64,000 nucleotides of DNA from Sediminibacterium sp. (lineage in GTDB: Bacteria > Bacteroidota > Bacteroidia > Chitinophagales > Chitinophagaceae): the NCBI RefSeq assembly GCF_030695065.1, contig NZ_JAUYTR010000005.1, forward strand, positions 62,001 through 126,000, written 5' to 3'. Shown here piece after piece: positions 17,257 through 25,950 of the stretch. The translations under genes and the position numbers were made by a program. A model generated the notes under the pieces. The model saw only the letters and a program-made list of their open reading frames with translations, made no database searches and had not been told where the DNA came from. The stretch's first letter is position 1. Each line of letters begins with the position of its first letter.

Positions 17257-19200
17257 GTGTATCAATATTTGCTTCATCAAAAGATTAAAAAAAATTGCAA
17301 CGAACAGTTATTAGATATTGCTGGAGTAGACCATCCATTCTATATAAGATTCATTGCCAATGCCAATACTTTACAAGATTTATTCAACGCAATTTATGGT
17401 AATCAAAAAAATGCAACCCAACATTTTGATGCACTCTTGGTTTTAATTATTGAATCGTATAAACAGCGTAAACCGGTATTTAGAAAAAAAGATCAATTAA
17501 AAGAGCAACAAGCAGCTTGGTTTACTAGTAATCAAATTGCCGGCATGAGCTTGTATGTGGATCGATTTGCAGGCAGCTTAAAAAATATGCCTAATCAGCT
17601 TCCCTATTTACAAGAATTAGGGGTGAATTTTTTACACTTGATGCCCTTGTTCGAAAGCCCTGAAGGAGAAAGTGATGGTGGTTATGCAGTATCCGATTTT
17701 AGAAAAATTGATACCCGTTTTGGCACCCTGAACGAGTTTAAAATATTGCAAGAAAAAATGCAGGCCGCTGGCATGTACCTGATGATTGATATTGTGTTGA
17801 ATCATACTTCTCATCATCATGAATGGGCCCTTAAAGCAAAAGCAGGGGATAAAAAATTTCAAGACTATTACTATATGTATGATAGCCGAGAAATTCCTGA
17901 TCAATTTGATGCCACCATGCCAGAAATTTTTCCAGAATCTTCTCCTGGTAGTTTCACTTATGTACCCGAATGCAACAAATGGGCCATGACGGTATTTCAC
18001 CAATACCAATGGGATTTAAATTATACCAATCCCGCTGTTTTCAACGCCATGCTTTCAAATATTTTTTTCTATGCCAATTTGGGGGTTGATATTTTACGCA
18101 TAGACGCCCCTGCTTTTATTTGGAAGCAATTGGGTACTACTTGCCAAAACTTACCACAAGCACATACGCTGTTGCGCTTAATTAAACAGTGTGTACATAT
18201 TGCTACACCTGGCATGGCTTTATTGGGTGAAGCAATTGTTGCACCTAAAGAGATCATGAAATATTTTGGCACCGATGCATTTACTGCAAAAGAGTGTGAT
18301 GTGGCTTACAACGCCACTCAAATGGCTTTACAATGGGATGCATTGGCCACTGGAGATACCCGTGTTATGCTTGCTGCACAGCACGAATTATTACAAAAAC
18401 CTTTTGGAACAACTTGGATTACTTATACTCGTTGTCATGACGATATCGGTTTAGGATATGATGATTCTATGATTGCTGCTGCTGGATTTAATGCGTATGA
18501 ACATCGCAAATTTTTAAAAGAATATTATTCGGGTTCTTTCCATAACTCGCCTGCTACAGGAGCATTGTTTTCGGTGAATCCTAAAACACAGGATGCGCGT
18601 ATTAGTGGAAGTTTAGCTTCCCTTTGTGGACTAGAGAAAGCGCTTTCAGTAGATGCTGCCGCTATAGATACAGCCATTGCCAAAATTATTTTGATGCAAG
18701 CGCAATCGATGTTTTTAGGAGGAATCCCTATGTTGTTTTATGGCGACGAAGTGGGCTATACCAATGATTATAGTTATTTAAATGATGCAGGAAAAAGTTA
18801 TGACAATCGTTGGATGCATCGTCCCATTATAAATTGGGAAAAGAATGCATTGGCTAAACAAAAAGATAGTATTGAGCATCGCATTTTTAGTGCTACACAA
18901 AAATTGATTCAACTGAGAAAATCCTTGGATGTATTTACCGACAATAAGAATCTTACTTGGTTAAGTCCGCACAATATTCATGTAGCAGGATTTATTAGAG
19001 CGAATGAGAATAAAAAATTATACTGCTTGTTTAATTTCAATCACAAAGCTGCTTACATCACTTGGTTCTTGTTTAAAGAACATGGTTTAGCTCCTACTGA
19101 ATTAGTAGATCATTGGTCGGGTAAAAAACAAAAGGTAGGGTCCGATCATGAATACCTCATAATGGAACCCTACCAGTTTGCTGTGTTTGAGATTAACTAG
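17257..19200 (+). CDS. Amylosucrase (GH13), cytoplasmic
   Basis: 647 residues, close to the roughly 636 of Neisseria polysaccharea amylosucrase. It converts sucrose to fructose plus alpha-1,4-glucan. It has the helical N-terminal domain (about 1-85), the GH13 barrel, the long B' insertion ending in QWDLNYTNP, and the C-terminal beta domain. Catalytic residues: nucleophile Asp283 (GVDILRIDAPAFIWK), acid/base Glu325 (LLGEAIVAP), and stabiliser Asp395 in CHDDIG. Asp140 (SDGGYAV) and Arg518 (DNRWMHRP) correspond to the salt bridge that forms the sucrose pocket in amylosucrases. No signal peptide. The start is a GTG, 12 bases after the kinase stop; no in-frame ATG precedes it. Sucrose hydrolase is a close alternative activity. 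Confidence 0.9.
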   Translation: MYQYLLHQKIKKNCNEQLLDIAGVDHPFYIRFIANANTLQDLFNAIYGNQKNATQHFDALLVLIIESYKQRKPVFRKKDQLKEQQAAWFTSNQIAGMSLYVDRFAGSLKNMPNQLPYLQELGVNFLHLMPLFESPEGESDGGYAVSDFRKIDTRFGTLNEFKILQEKMQAAGMYLMIDIVLNHTSHHHEWALKAKAGDKKFQDYYYMYDSREIPDQFDATMPEIFPESSPGSFTYVPECNKWAMTVFHQYQWDLNYTNPAVFNAMLSNIFFYANLGVDILRIDAPAFIWKQLGTTCQNLPQAHTLLRLIKQCVHIATPGMALLGEAIVAPKEIMKYFGTDAFTAKECDVAYNATQMALQWDALATGDTRVMLAAQHELLQKPFGTTWITYTRCHDDIGLGYDDSMIAAAGFNAYEHRKFLKEYYSGSFHNSPATGALFSVNPKTQDARISGSLASLCGLEKALSVDAAAIDTAIAKIILMQAQSMFLGGIPMLFYGDEVGYTNDYSYLNDAGKSYDNRWMHRPIINWEKNALAKQKDSIEHRIFSATQKLIQLRKSLDVFTDNKNLTWLSPHNIHVAGFIRANENKKLYCLFNFNHKAAYITWFLFKEHGLAPTELVDHWSGKKQKVGSDHEYLIMEPYQFAVFEIN

Positions 19201-19205
19201 ATGAA

Positions 19206-21386
19206 TTATAAAGTAAATGAAATAGTACTAGAGAAATTACGACCATCGGAGGGCCAAATACCAGGTCCTGGATAAAACAGCGGTCGTTTGGTAAAGTAGG
19301 ACTGATTGGTAATATTGTTTCCATTAAATTTTAGAGATATAAAACGATTAATTTGAAAGCTTGCACTTAAATCAACAATGCCATATGATGGCACTATTCC
19401 AACTGCACCTGAATTAAACGGCGAAACAATTGTATTGAGTGCATCTGCAAATGTGGCTGAAACATAACTGTATTGAAAAGAAATATTCAACTTACCACTT
19501 TGTATTGATACCCCATTTCTGCTAGTCAAATCTGGGGCCGATTCAACCTTATTATTATGTACAGATTTATTAGTGCCGCCAACCTTAACAAATGCATTTT
19601 TGTACCTGGCATCCATCAAAGATGTTGAAGTAAACACCGACAACACGGTTGATTGATTAATTGGCCAATCTGCTTGAACAAATAGTTCTAGCCCCTTACT
19701 TATAGAATTACCAATATTGGTTCTATAGGTCATTAAATTATTCATTCCATCTGTTATTGCTAATATGCCAAAACGATTATTTATCCTTAAAACAAATGCA
19801 GTGATATCCCATTTAAAAAATTTCCAATTCCCCTTCATACCAAATTCAGCATTATATCCATTGGCATCTTGAATTGCAGGATCAACTGTCTCGTAAACAG
19901 ATCCTGGAATTAAGTCTTTAAAAATCATTGGTCTGTAAGATTGAGCAATTCCGCCATATACGATTATTGGTTTACCAATTTTATATTGAAACCCTGCAGC
20001 AAACAAAGGAAATTGTCTAGCTATCACGACTGGTATTTGGGTGCTTGGATAATACTGAATTGTTCCAAACATATTTGTTTTGCCCGTTTCTAATCTAATA
20101 CCTGTTGTAACAGTTAATTGTTTGTTCAACTGCCATTGTTGTTCGGTGAACAAAGCATAATTTACTGTTTTAAAATGCAAGTCTCTCCCCCATAAAGGGT
20201 CTACCAAACTAAGGTCAAAATTTTCACCTGTTGTTCCTTTCCCCAATTGTGTTCTATGTAAATCGTTATTGATGTATTGAATACCGGCTGCAATTGAATG
20301 GAGTTGGTTATGTAATCGAAATTGATGAAATAATCTTAATTCGGTGGTGTAACTATTAAATTGATCTATATCTACTTGCCTATAATTATACTGACCCGTT
20401 GAATGGTTGATGGTATCTTTAATTTGCATGGGCTTATCAAACATTACACTGTTTCTTGTTCCCAATACTGCAGAACTAGTTAATTGTAATTTTGTATTTG
20501 CATTCCTAATCCATTGAATCTTAACAAATGGCAGGTGAATATCTGGATTAAAATAATTCCTGTTTCTTGTTGCTTGTTGCGGATTTTCTCTAAACATTTG
20601 GTCATTCAATGCCCCAGGAATTTTATAAGTATAAGCAGACCTAGACCATTCAAACTCAATTGAAAATTTTGAATTAAATTGGTAACTGAGTGAAACCTTT
20701 TGAGCATTTGACTTGGTCTGTTCAATTTCTCTGTAACCGTTTCGCATTTTAAAATAGGTATATGCATAATACTTGAATTTCTTAATTGTACCAGAAATTG
20801 CATGGTATGAACTCACTAAACCATAAGAACCTACAGTTTGAATTGACTCAAATGTAAAAGGCTTAGAACTATCTGCTTTTTTACTGACATAATTAATCAT
20901 TCCACCAAATTGAGCCCCATATTGAATTGAGCCAGTACCTTTTATTAATTCAATTTGTTCAATACTTTCTAATGGCATACTATAATGACTAGCTGGATAT
21001 CCATACAAATCTGAATTTGTCATGATTCCATCCTTACGGTTATTGAATTCCCAACCTCTATGCGGATCTAATCCCCTAGATGCTATATTAAATTGGTTTC
21101 CTGCACCATCCATGTCGTAAACAAAAACGCCAGGTACTTTTGCAAATACCTGACGGCCAATTTTAGATGAAAAATCTGCATTCAAAACACCAAGATGAAT
21201 CAAGTCTGTTTTTTTTCCTGTACTAATGAATAAATTATTCATTTCAGGCAAATCATACTTTTTGTAAATGATCCCATGAACTGTAACGCTATCCAATTTT
21301 TGTGCAATAATTGTATCTGCAAAAAAATGGGCGTTTGCATAAACAGCATTAGTTAGCAGTATAAAGAGGAGGAAATTTGTTTTCAT
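19206..21386 (-). CDS. TonB-dependent outer-membrane receptor, FecA-like
   Basis: 726 residues with a signal peptide (MKTNFLLFILLTNAVYANA). It lacks the carboxypeptidase-regulatory-like domain usual in SusC proteins. The plug domain (about 75-175) contains RQVFAKVPGVFVYD and RGLDPHRGWEF, followed by IEQIELIKGTGSIQYGAQFGG, the pattern of FecA/ferric-siderophore-type receptors. The remaining 550 residues form the 22-strand barrel. The substrate is unknown; FecA-like plugs are also found in receptors for other metal chelates. Last gene of a five-gene operon after two VHPO/PAP2-fold lipoproteins and a beta-barrel, 23 bases behind the nearest. Its stop lies five bases from the amylosucrase stop on the other strand. 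Confidence 0.88.
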   Translation of the reverse strand: MKTNFLLFILLTNAVYANAHFFADTIIAQKLDSVTVHGIIYKKYDLPEMNNLFISTGKKTDLIHLGVLNADFSSKIGRQVFAKVPGVFVYDMDGAGNQFNIASRGLDPHRGWEFNNRKDGIMTNSDLYGYPASHYSMPLESIEQIELIKGTGSIQYGAQFGGMINYVSKKADSSKPFTFESIQTVGSYGLVSSYHAISGTIKKFKYYAYTYFKMRNGYREIEQTKSNAQKVSLSYQFNSKFSIEFEWSRSAYTYKIPGALNDQMFRENPQQATRNRNYFNPDIHLPFVKIQWIRNANTKLQLTSSAVLGTRNSVMFDKPMQIKDTINHSTGQYNYRQVDIDQFNSYTTELRLFHQFRLHNQLHSIAAGIQYINNDLHRTQLGKGTTGENFDLSLVDPLWGRDLHFKTVNYALFTEQQWQLNKQLTVTTGIRLETGKTNMFGTIQYYPSTQIPVVIARQFPLFAAGFQYKIGKPIIVYGGIAQSYRPMIFKDLIPGSVYETVDPAIQDANGYNAEFGMKGNWKFFKWDITAFVLRINNRFGILAITDGMNNLMTYRTNIGNSISKGLELFVQADWPINQSTVLSVFTSTSLMDARYKNAFVKVGGTNKSVHNNKVESAPDLTSRNGVSIQSGKLNISFQYSYVSATFADALNTIVSPFNSGAVGIVPSYGIVDLSASFQINRFISLKFNGNNITNQSYFTKRPLFYPGPGIWPSDGRNFSSTISFTL

Positions 21387-21409
21387 TGAAAAGTTTACTT
21401 TATGTCCAA

Positions 21410-22963
21410 TTAATTTGCTCCATCATTTTGTGCACGTAATATTGCAAAACCTCCAACTTTAGCTCCTTGAATTAATCCAATTTCGCAATCTGATCTATAA
21501 TGAATAGACCCATAGATTCTAGATTCAGATGCTTCTTTTGCCATTGACTTGTACATTTCAGCCTTTGATGGTATAATATGACCTAATATAGTTGCGGCTG
21601 CGCCACTAAAAGTTGAATGTCCTGATATGTATGCAGGAAAATTGGGAATCCCAGTATTTGTTTTAAGCGATGGGTCCATTTGGGTAGGTCTTGGGTTATA
21701 ATAATAATACTTAGTGTCCCAACATGTAATTGCAGCATCCATTTCTGCCATATTTAATAGGGCAAAATTTCTTGCCCATCTTACTTCACTAAATCGCTGT
21801 TTTACAAAATCGTCTGCTGCTATTGCATTCCAATGCCCAGGAGGGGTATAAGTTCCTACTCCATCCGCCCAATCATGAACAATGGCAATTTCCTTTCTTG
21901 TTGCATTTTTCGTGTACCTTTTCACTTCTTCTAATTCTGTAAATAGTTTGGTTGATTTAGTTGATGGAGGTGGACCAGGTCTAATTGCAATAGTGGTAAG
22001 AGAATCAAATAAAAATGGTTTAACTCTACCAAAAAAGGGAAGCATTGGAGGCCTTTTAGGAATATCTAAACTTACCCAAGGGGTTTCGCCGGTAGATGCT
22101 GTTTGAGTTTCTAAATCTGCCCACTGTGCTGGTGTACCAATTGCCTTAGACATATTATCCCCAGCCGCTCTTGCAATCACTTTAGCGGCTACTTGTCTAG
22201 CTAATTGTATGCCAGCTTCAATATCAGATCTTGTATTCATTCCTGCCATAATTCGAGAAAGCATATGTTCATCTGCTTTCTGCTGTATATAAGCAATGTC
22301 TGCTGGAAATAATAATTTCAACATCTCAACACTTACTGCAGCTATTACAGCATCTTCACTTGGGTAAGAAGGCAAATTTGTGGCTGGTACTAATGGCTTA
22401 ATATTGGCATCTACTGTATGTGGTGCTGCTCTATTATACAATCGCTTATAATAATACGCTGCTACTAAGGCATCATATTGTGCCACACTAACGTATGCAT
22501 ATGCTCTTGCAGCATAAGGTGGATTAGCAAACGGGAATTGCGGATAGCCAAATGGATTAGCTACAGAAGGAGTTGGATAAGTGCCATCAGGACTTGAAGC
22601 TGGTGCCAAATTTCTTTTTGCAACTAACTCACGCATAATCTCATTCCACCTTAAAACACCTCCAGCACTCCAATATTCAATACTAGCCCTTTGTTCTGCA
22701 GTTAGTGTTGCTTGAAATCCCTTTATCTCTGTTAACTCTCTATTGTAAACCCCAATATTGGTTGCTGTTGGTGCTGACATTGGGAATTCATTTGCTGCAG
22801 CTAAAACCACTGGCTTCCAATCTCCTGCATTAGCGTCTATATTGCTTGGATTAAGTGGTTCGTACAATCTATTTTTTTCTTCAATGGTTTGTTGACAACC
22901 AAATAGCAGAGGGAAAATATAGATACTTAATATAATAATCTTATTTGCTTTCATTAGATTCAT
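21410..22963 (-). CDS. Lipoprotein with vanadium haloperoxidase/PAP2 fold, complete active-site motif
   Basis: 517 residues; Met4 (22954) is an equally good start and gives a 14-base overlap with the upstream gene. A signal sequence ends in a lipobox-like LLFGC, so this is a lipoprotein. The C-terminal hundred residues carry the vanadate/phosphate-site motif of vanadium haloperoxidases and PAP2 phosphatases: K418-x6-R425-P, S447-G448-H449 (AYISGHSTFSG), and S481-R482-x5-H488-x3-D492 (SRIYGSIHYRSD). All residues are present. The N-terminal part is the helical region typical of Bacteroidota haloperoxidase-like proteins. Whether it oxidises halides, acts as a phosphatase, or does neither cannot be told. 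Fourth gene of the 25868-19206 operon. Confidence 0.82.
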   Translation of the reverse strand: MNLMKANKIIILSIYIFPLLFGCQQTIEEKNRLYEPLNPSNIDANAGDWKPVVLAAANEFPMSAPTATNIGVYNRELTEIKGFQATLTAEQRASIEYWSAGGVLRWNEIMRELVAKRNLAPASSPDGTYPTPSVANPFGYPQFPFANPPYAARAYAYVSVAQYDALVAAYYYKRLYNRAAPHTVDANIKPLVPATNLPSYPSEDAVIAAVSVEMLKLLFPADIAYIQQKADEHMLSRIMAGMNTRSDIEAGIQLARQVAAKVIARAAGDNMSKAIGTPAQWADLETQTASTGETPWVSLDIPKRPPMLPFFGRVKPFLFDSLTTIAIRPGPPPSTKSTKLFTELEEVKRYTKNATRKEIAIVHDWADGVGTYTPPGHWNAIAADDFVKQRFSEVRWARNFALLNMAEMDAAITCWDTKYYYYNPRPTQMDPSLKTNTGIPNFPAYISGHSTFSGAAATILGHIIPSKAEMYKSMAKEASESRIYGSIHYRSDCEIGLIQGAKVGGFAILRAQNDGAN

Positions 22964-23903
22964 TTTGATTGTTTGAAGATTTTGAAAAATCTAAAATATA
23001 AAATACACCTGCTGAAATGGATGTTGCTTGCCCCATATTGCGCCCTGCAATGGTATACATGGCATTGCCTACAGCTGACAATCCTTCCACTTTTCCAAAA
23101 TTGTATTTGAATCCAAAACCTACTCTTGATGCATTCATTTGATTACTCAAAAAAGGCATATTGTTTCTAGAAATATCAAAGCCCCCATTGGTTTGCATAA
23201 CGTCTACAATGGCTTCTGCATAACCCTTTCCACTTCTGTATCCAGCTCTAACATTGAAATTGCTCACAGTGGGCATTTCTACTTGATTGGTATAATGCAT
23301 ACGTGTAGTATAATAAGCATTTCGATCAATGATAACATTACTTCGAGAAAACAAAGCTGCTGATACTGTGGTGAAAAAATTACCTAATTGATAATCGGCC
23401 ATTATACGACCCATGACTGTGTTCGATCCCAATCCGATAGATAATGGTAGATAATCTTTTACATAATTGGTTAATGGAGTTGAATAAGACCCTAATGCAT
23501 AAAGGGCAAAATCTGCTTTACCAATTGAAGTTTCAATTGGCATCCACTTTAACGTTAGTGTAAGATCTTGTATACCCTTTCTTCCTATTAAAGTTCCTGA
23601 TGAAGCGGTATTGCTAATATAGGGAACAGAAAAAAGTAGATTTAAATTATCCTTGATTCCGTAATTCCCCATGATACCAATCATATTAGAACTTACAGTT
23701 CCTAAATTTAGATTGTCCCGTTTTAATGTCCCTTCCCAGTAATTTTTCCAAGAACTGTTCCCCAACATTAACCCAGTACAGAAATTATTTTTTGACATCA
23801 TCAACGCATCCATATCCGTTTGCGCATAGCTATTGATGGTCATTGCTGCAAAAGCAGTTGACATGGCTATCCCTTTAAGGGCAAGCCCAAATATATTTTT
23901 CAT
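22941..23903 (-). CDS. Secreted outer-membrane beta-barrel protein (transporter-like)
   Basis: 320 residues with a signal peptide ending in NSYAQ (about 28). The mature part shows repeated beta-hairpins with aromatic girdles (NLLFSVPYISNTASSG, GIQDLTLTLKWMP, DFALYALGSYSTPLTNY). It resembles the MetA-pathway/phenol-degradation-type or transporter-annotated OM barrels. The C-terminus has an Asn/Ser/Glu-rich tail after the last strand (GVFYILDFSKSS), which is unusual for a barrel. It is embedded between two VHPO/PAP2-fold lipoprotein genes, overlapping the downstream one and 34 bases from the upstream one, so it is very probably part of the same surface system. The cargo is unknown. Confidence 0.72.
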   Translation of the reverse strand: MKNIFGLALKGIAMSTAFAAMTINSYAQTDMDALMMSKNNFCTGLMLGNSSWKNYWEGTLKRDNLNLGTVSSNMIGIMGNYGIKDNLNLLFSVPYISNTASSGTLIGRKGIQDLTLTLKWMPIETSIGKADFALYALGSYSTPLTNYVKDYLPLSIGLGSNTVMGRIMADYQLGNFFTTVSAALFSRSNVIIDRNAYYTTRMHYTNQVEMPTVSNFNVRAGYRSGKGYAEAIVDVMQTNGGFDISRNNMPFLSNQMNASRVGFGFKYNFGKVEGLSAVGNAMYTIAGRNMGQATSISAGVFYILDFSKSSNNQNESNESK

Positions 23904-23937
23904 AAATGATTTCTGTTAAGAAATAAATAAATGATGA

Positions 23938-25266
23938 CTACTTTTTCATTTTAAGTTTGGCAGCAATATGCTTGCCTACTTTTTGACCTATATCGGTACT
24001 AATGATACAGGAATTGTGAAAATGTAAACCACCGTAAAATCTGGCCCAATTGTTTTCGTCAGCAGCGTGCCGGAAAGATTTGAAACTTCTATTGGCAATA
24101 CCAAATTCTAGTTCTGTTGAATCTGTATAAGCAAAATTATCTCCATATACACTGGTTAATGCTTCTGCTGCTGCAGAAGAAATGGTTGAATGTCCACAAG
24201 TGTATTCTGGAAATGCAGGTGTTTGCAAATAGGGTCTCCAGTTTATATCAATGTATTGGTTAATGACTGTTTCCGGACGTACTGTATTGTATTTGTACTT
24301 AACATACCAGCATTGAATAAAAGCATCAAATAATGCGATAGCTGTTTTTGTAGTTGCGTAAACCGTTTCTGCATAGTCGCTCTTTGCTTGCTTTGCAGCA
24401 ATGCCCACTACGCTCATCCAATGACCAGGAGGAGAAAACTTTTTACTTCCAAACATAACATGCCCAGTAACATTCATCTTGAACGGATTATCGTCCCAGA
24501 ATTCTGCAATATGTTTTTGCTCGGGGGTTAAACTATCAATTGCATTCTTGATGGCTATTACTTCTTGATAATATTTACTGTTTTTGTCTTTAACATTAAA
24601 GCTTGGTGGCGGAATAGGATCATAAATACTTGCACTGTCTATTACCATGGTTCTAATTTCCATCCAATGCGGTTCTGCAGCTGATGCATACATGGGTGGG
24701 GTTGGAACCCATCTTCCTGGTTCATTGGTAACTGTGTATTTTTCTGCTCCTCTAGTTTCTAAATAATTGTCTTTTTTACTCCATCTAATAATAGCAGCAC
24801 TTACACTATCTGCCAATTCTTTTGAAGCTTTCTCTACATTAGTTGGAAGGCCTTTCTTTCTTGCTAATTCCATAATACTGTCCGTATAAACTTGCATACT
24901 CCCTTCCGGAAAAGTAACGGATTCACCCACTTTGGTATACGCCAATAATGCTGCCAATTTCCAATCGGTATCTTCTGTTGAAGCAGGTAGTTTTAATTCG
25001 GTTAACCCATTTAATTGGCCCCCTAAAGATTGGTATTGTTTTGCATTACTTGCAGCCATGACTTCATAAGCTGCAATTGCTGCATAGGCATAATTTCGCG
25101 ATGCAACCATGGGTGGAAAATTATTTCCCATAACCACCGTATTTAATTCATGTACGGTTTTGCTAAATAAGATAGGATCGTGTAAAAAAGCTTTATACTC
25201 AGTATTGTTGTTGCAAGATATCAAGGCTATAATAAATAAGCCAAGCACCGCCAAGCGCTTTAACAT
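23938..25266 (-). CDS. Lipoprotein with vanadium haloperoxidase/PAP2 fold, altered active-site residues
   Basis: 442 residues with a lipoprotein signal (LGLFIIALISCNN, Cys near 18). The fold's motifs are recognisable but changed: K323-x6-R330-P is intact; the PSGH block reads T-C-G-H (Cys357 in place of Ser); and the SRx5Hx3D block reads A408-R409-x5-H415-x3-Ser419, losing both the Ser and the Asp. The vanadate-ligand histidine (415) and acid-base histidine (359) are kept. Such changes argue against ordinary haloperoxidase or phosphatase activity, or point to a different ligand. Second gene of the operon, 47 bases behind the small anchored protein and 34 before the beta-barrel. Confidence 0.8.
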   Translation of the reverse strand: MLKRLAVLGLFIIALISCNNNTEYKAFLHDPILFSKTVHELNTVVMGNNFPPMVASRNYAYAAIAAYEVMAASNAKQYQSLGGQLNGLTELKLPASTEDTDWKLAALLAYTKVGESVTFPEGSMQVYTDSIMELARKKGLPTNVEKASKELADSVSAAIIRWSKKDNYLETRGAEKYTVTNEPGRWVPTPPMYASAAEPHWMEIRTMVIDSASIYDPIPPPSFNVKDKNSKYYQEVIAIKNAIDSLTPEQKHIAEFWDDNPFKMNVTGHVMFGSKKFSPPGHWMSVVGIAAKQAKSDYAETVYATTKTAIALFDAFIQCWYVKYKYNTVRPETVINQYIDINWRPYLQTPAFPEYTCGHSTISSAAAEALTSVYGDNFAYTDSTELEFGIANRSFKSFRHAADENNWARFYGGLHFHNSCIISTDIGQKVGKHIAAKLKMKK

Positions 25267-25313
25267 AATTAGAAATTAAAAAGTAAATAAAATGAATGCT
25301 TAATATGCCAGCA

Positions 25314-25868
25314 TTAGGCTTGTGGCGGACGCTCTAAGAATGAGGTATAATCAGCTAAAGCAAGCATTGGGTTAGTCAATTGAAAGGCTTTAGGAATGTC
25401 TCCATTACGAAACTGCCAGGTAAAGCAATGGTCACCTGTAAAGTCTGACAAAGAAAACTTAACTATTGCATGCTGATTGGTTGATTGCTCGCTATTGGTA
25501 TTGCTGTTAAAATTAGCTGCTAAGTTTAAGAACTGGTCTCTAGCATTGCGAATGCTAATTTTATCAATATTGGGTACACATAGCAATTCTAAAGAATCTT
25601 TGAAAAAACGGCGTTTAACAAAATGATAAGTAACGCCATTAATATCTACATCCCCTGTAGTGCTTTCATATTCCTCAGAATTGGAGCCATATGGGGTGCT
25701 TGCAGCTATTTTAATATGAATTAAATTGGCTTCGTCGTACTGATCTTGAAATAAGCTAGATTGAAAGTCTTGATCTGACTTGTTTTCTAAATAATTCAAT
25801 AATAAATTGTACCCGCCCCAACTAAATAGCAGCAAACAGAGGGATAATATGGTAAAAGTCCTTTTCAA
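25314..25868 (-). CDS. Membrane-anchored or secreted protein of unknown function, first gene of VHPO/TonB operon
   Basis: 184 residues with an N-terminal hydrophobic segment (FTILSLCLLLFSWGGYNLLL) that acts as a signal peptide or anchor. The rest is a soluble beta-rich domain with a charged middle (VTYHFVKRRFFKDSLELLC), an N/S-rich linker (NSNTNSEQSTNQH) and a C-terminus ending in ERPPQA. I recognise no family. It heads the minus-strand operon containing two haloperoxidase-fold lipoproteins, a barrel and a TonB receptor, and is divergent from the SRPBCC/GyrI-like gene across an 82-base gap. A role in the same surface system is inferred only from position. Confidence 0.72.
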   Translation of the reverse strand: MKRTFTILSLCLLLFSWGGYNLLLNYLENKSDQDFQSSLFQDQYDEANLIHIKIAASTPYGSNSEEYESTTGDVDINGVTYHFVKRRFFKDSLELLCVPNIDKISIRNARDQFLNLAANFNSNTNSEQSTNQHAIVKFSLSDFTGDHCFTWQFRNGDIPKAFQLTNPMLALADYTSFLERPPQA

Positions 25869-25908
25869 CTCCCTAAAAATACTTTAAATTTTTACATTTG
25901 AAATAATT

Positions 25909-25916
25909 TATTTTTG
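25909..25916 (+). promoter_or_regulatory. Candidate -7 element (TATTTTTG) for the SRPBCC/GyrI-like gene
   Basis: TATTTTTG fits the Bacteroidota TAnnTTTG -7 consensus, 34 bases before the ATG at 25951. A TTTG at 25897-25900 is too close to serve as the -33 element, and no other is clear. Confidence 0.35.
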
Positions 25917-25950
25917 TAACATCACCTTTGATAATTATTTAATTAGCCGA

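Noticed and set aside
21410..25266. Calling these proteins true vanadium haloperoxidases
   Set aside because: The fold and some motif residues fit, but PAP2 phosphatases share them and one protein has lost key residues. Only the fold is claimed.
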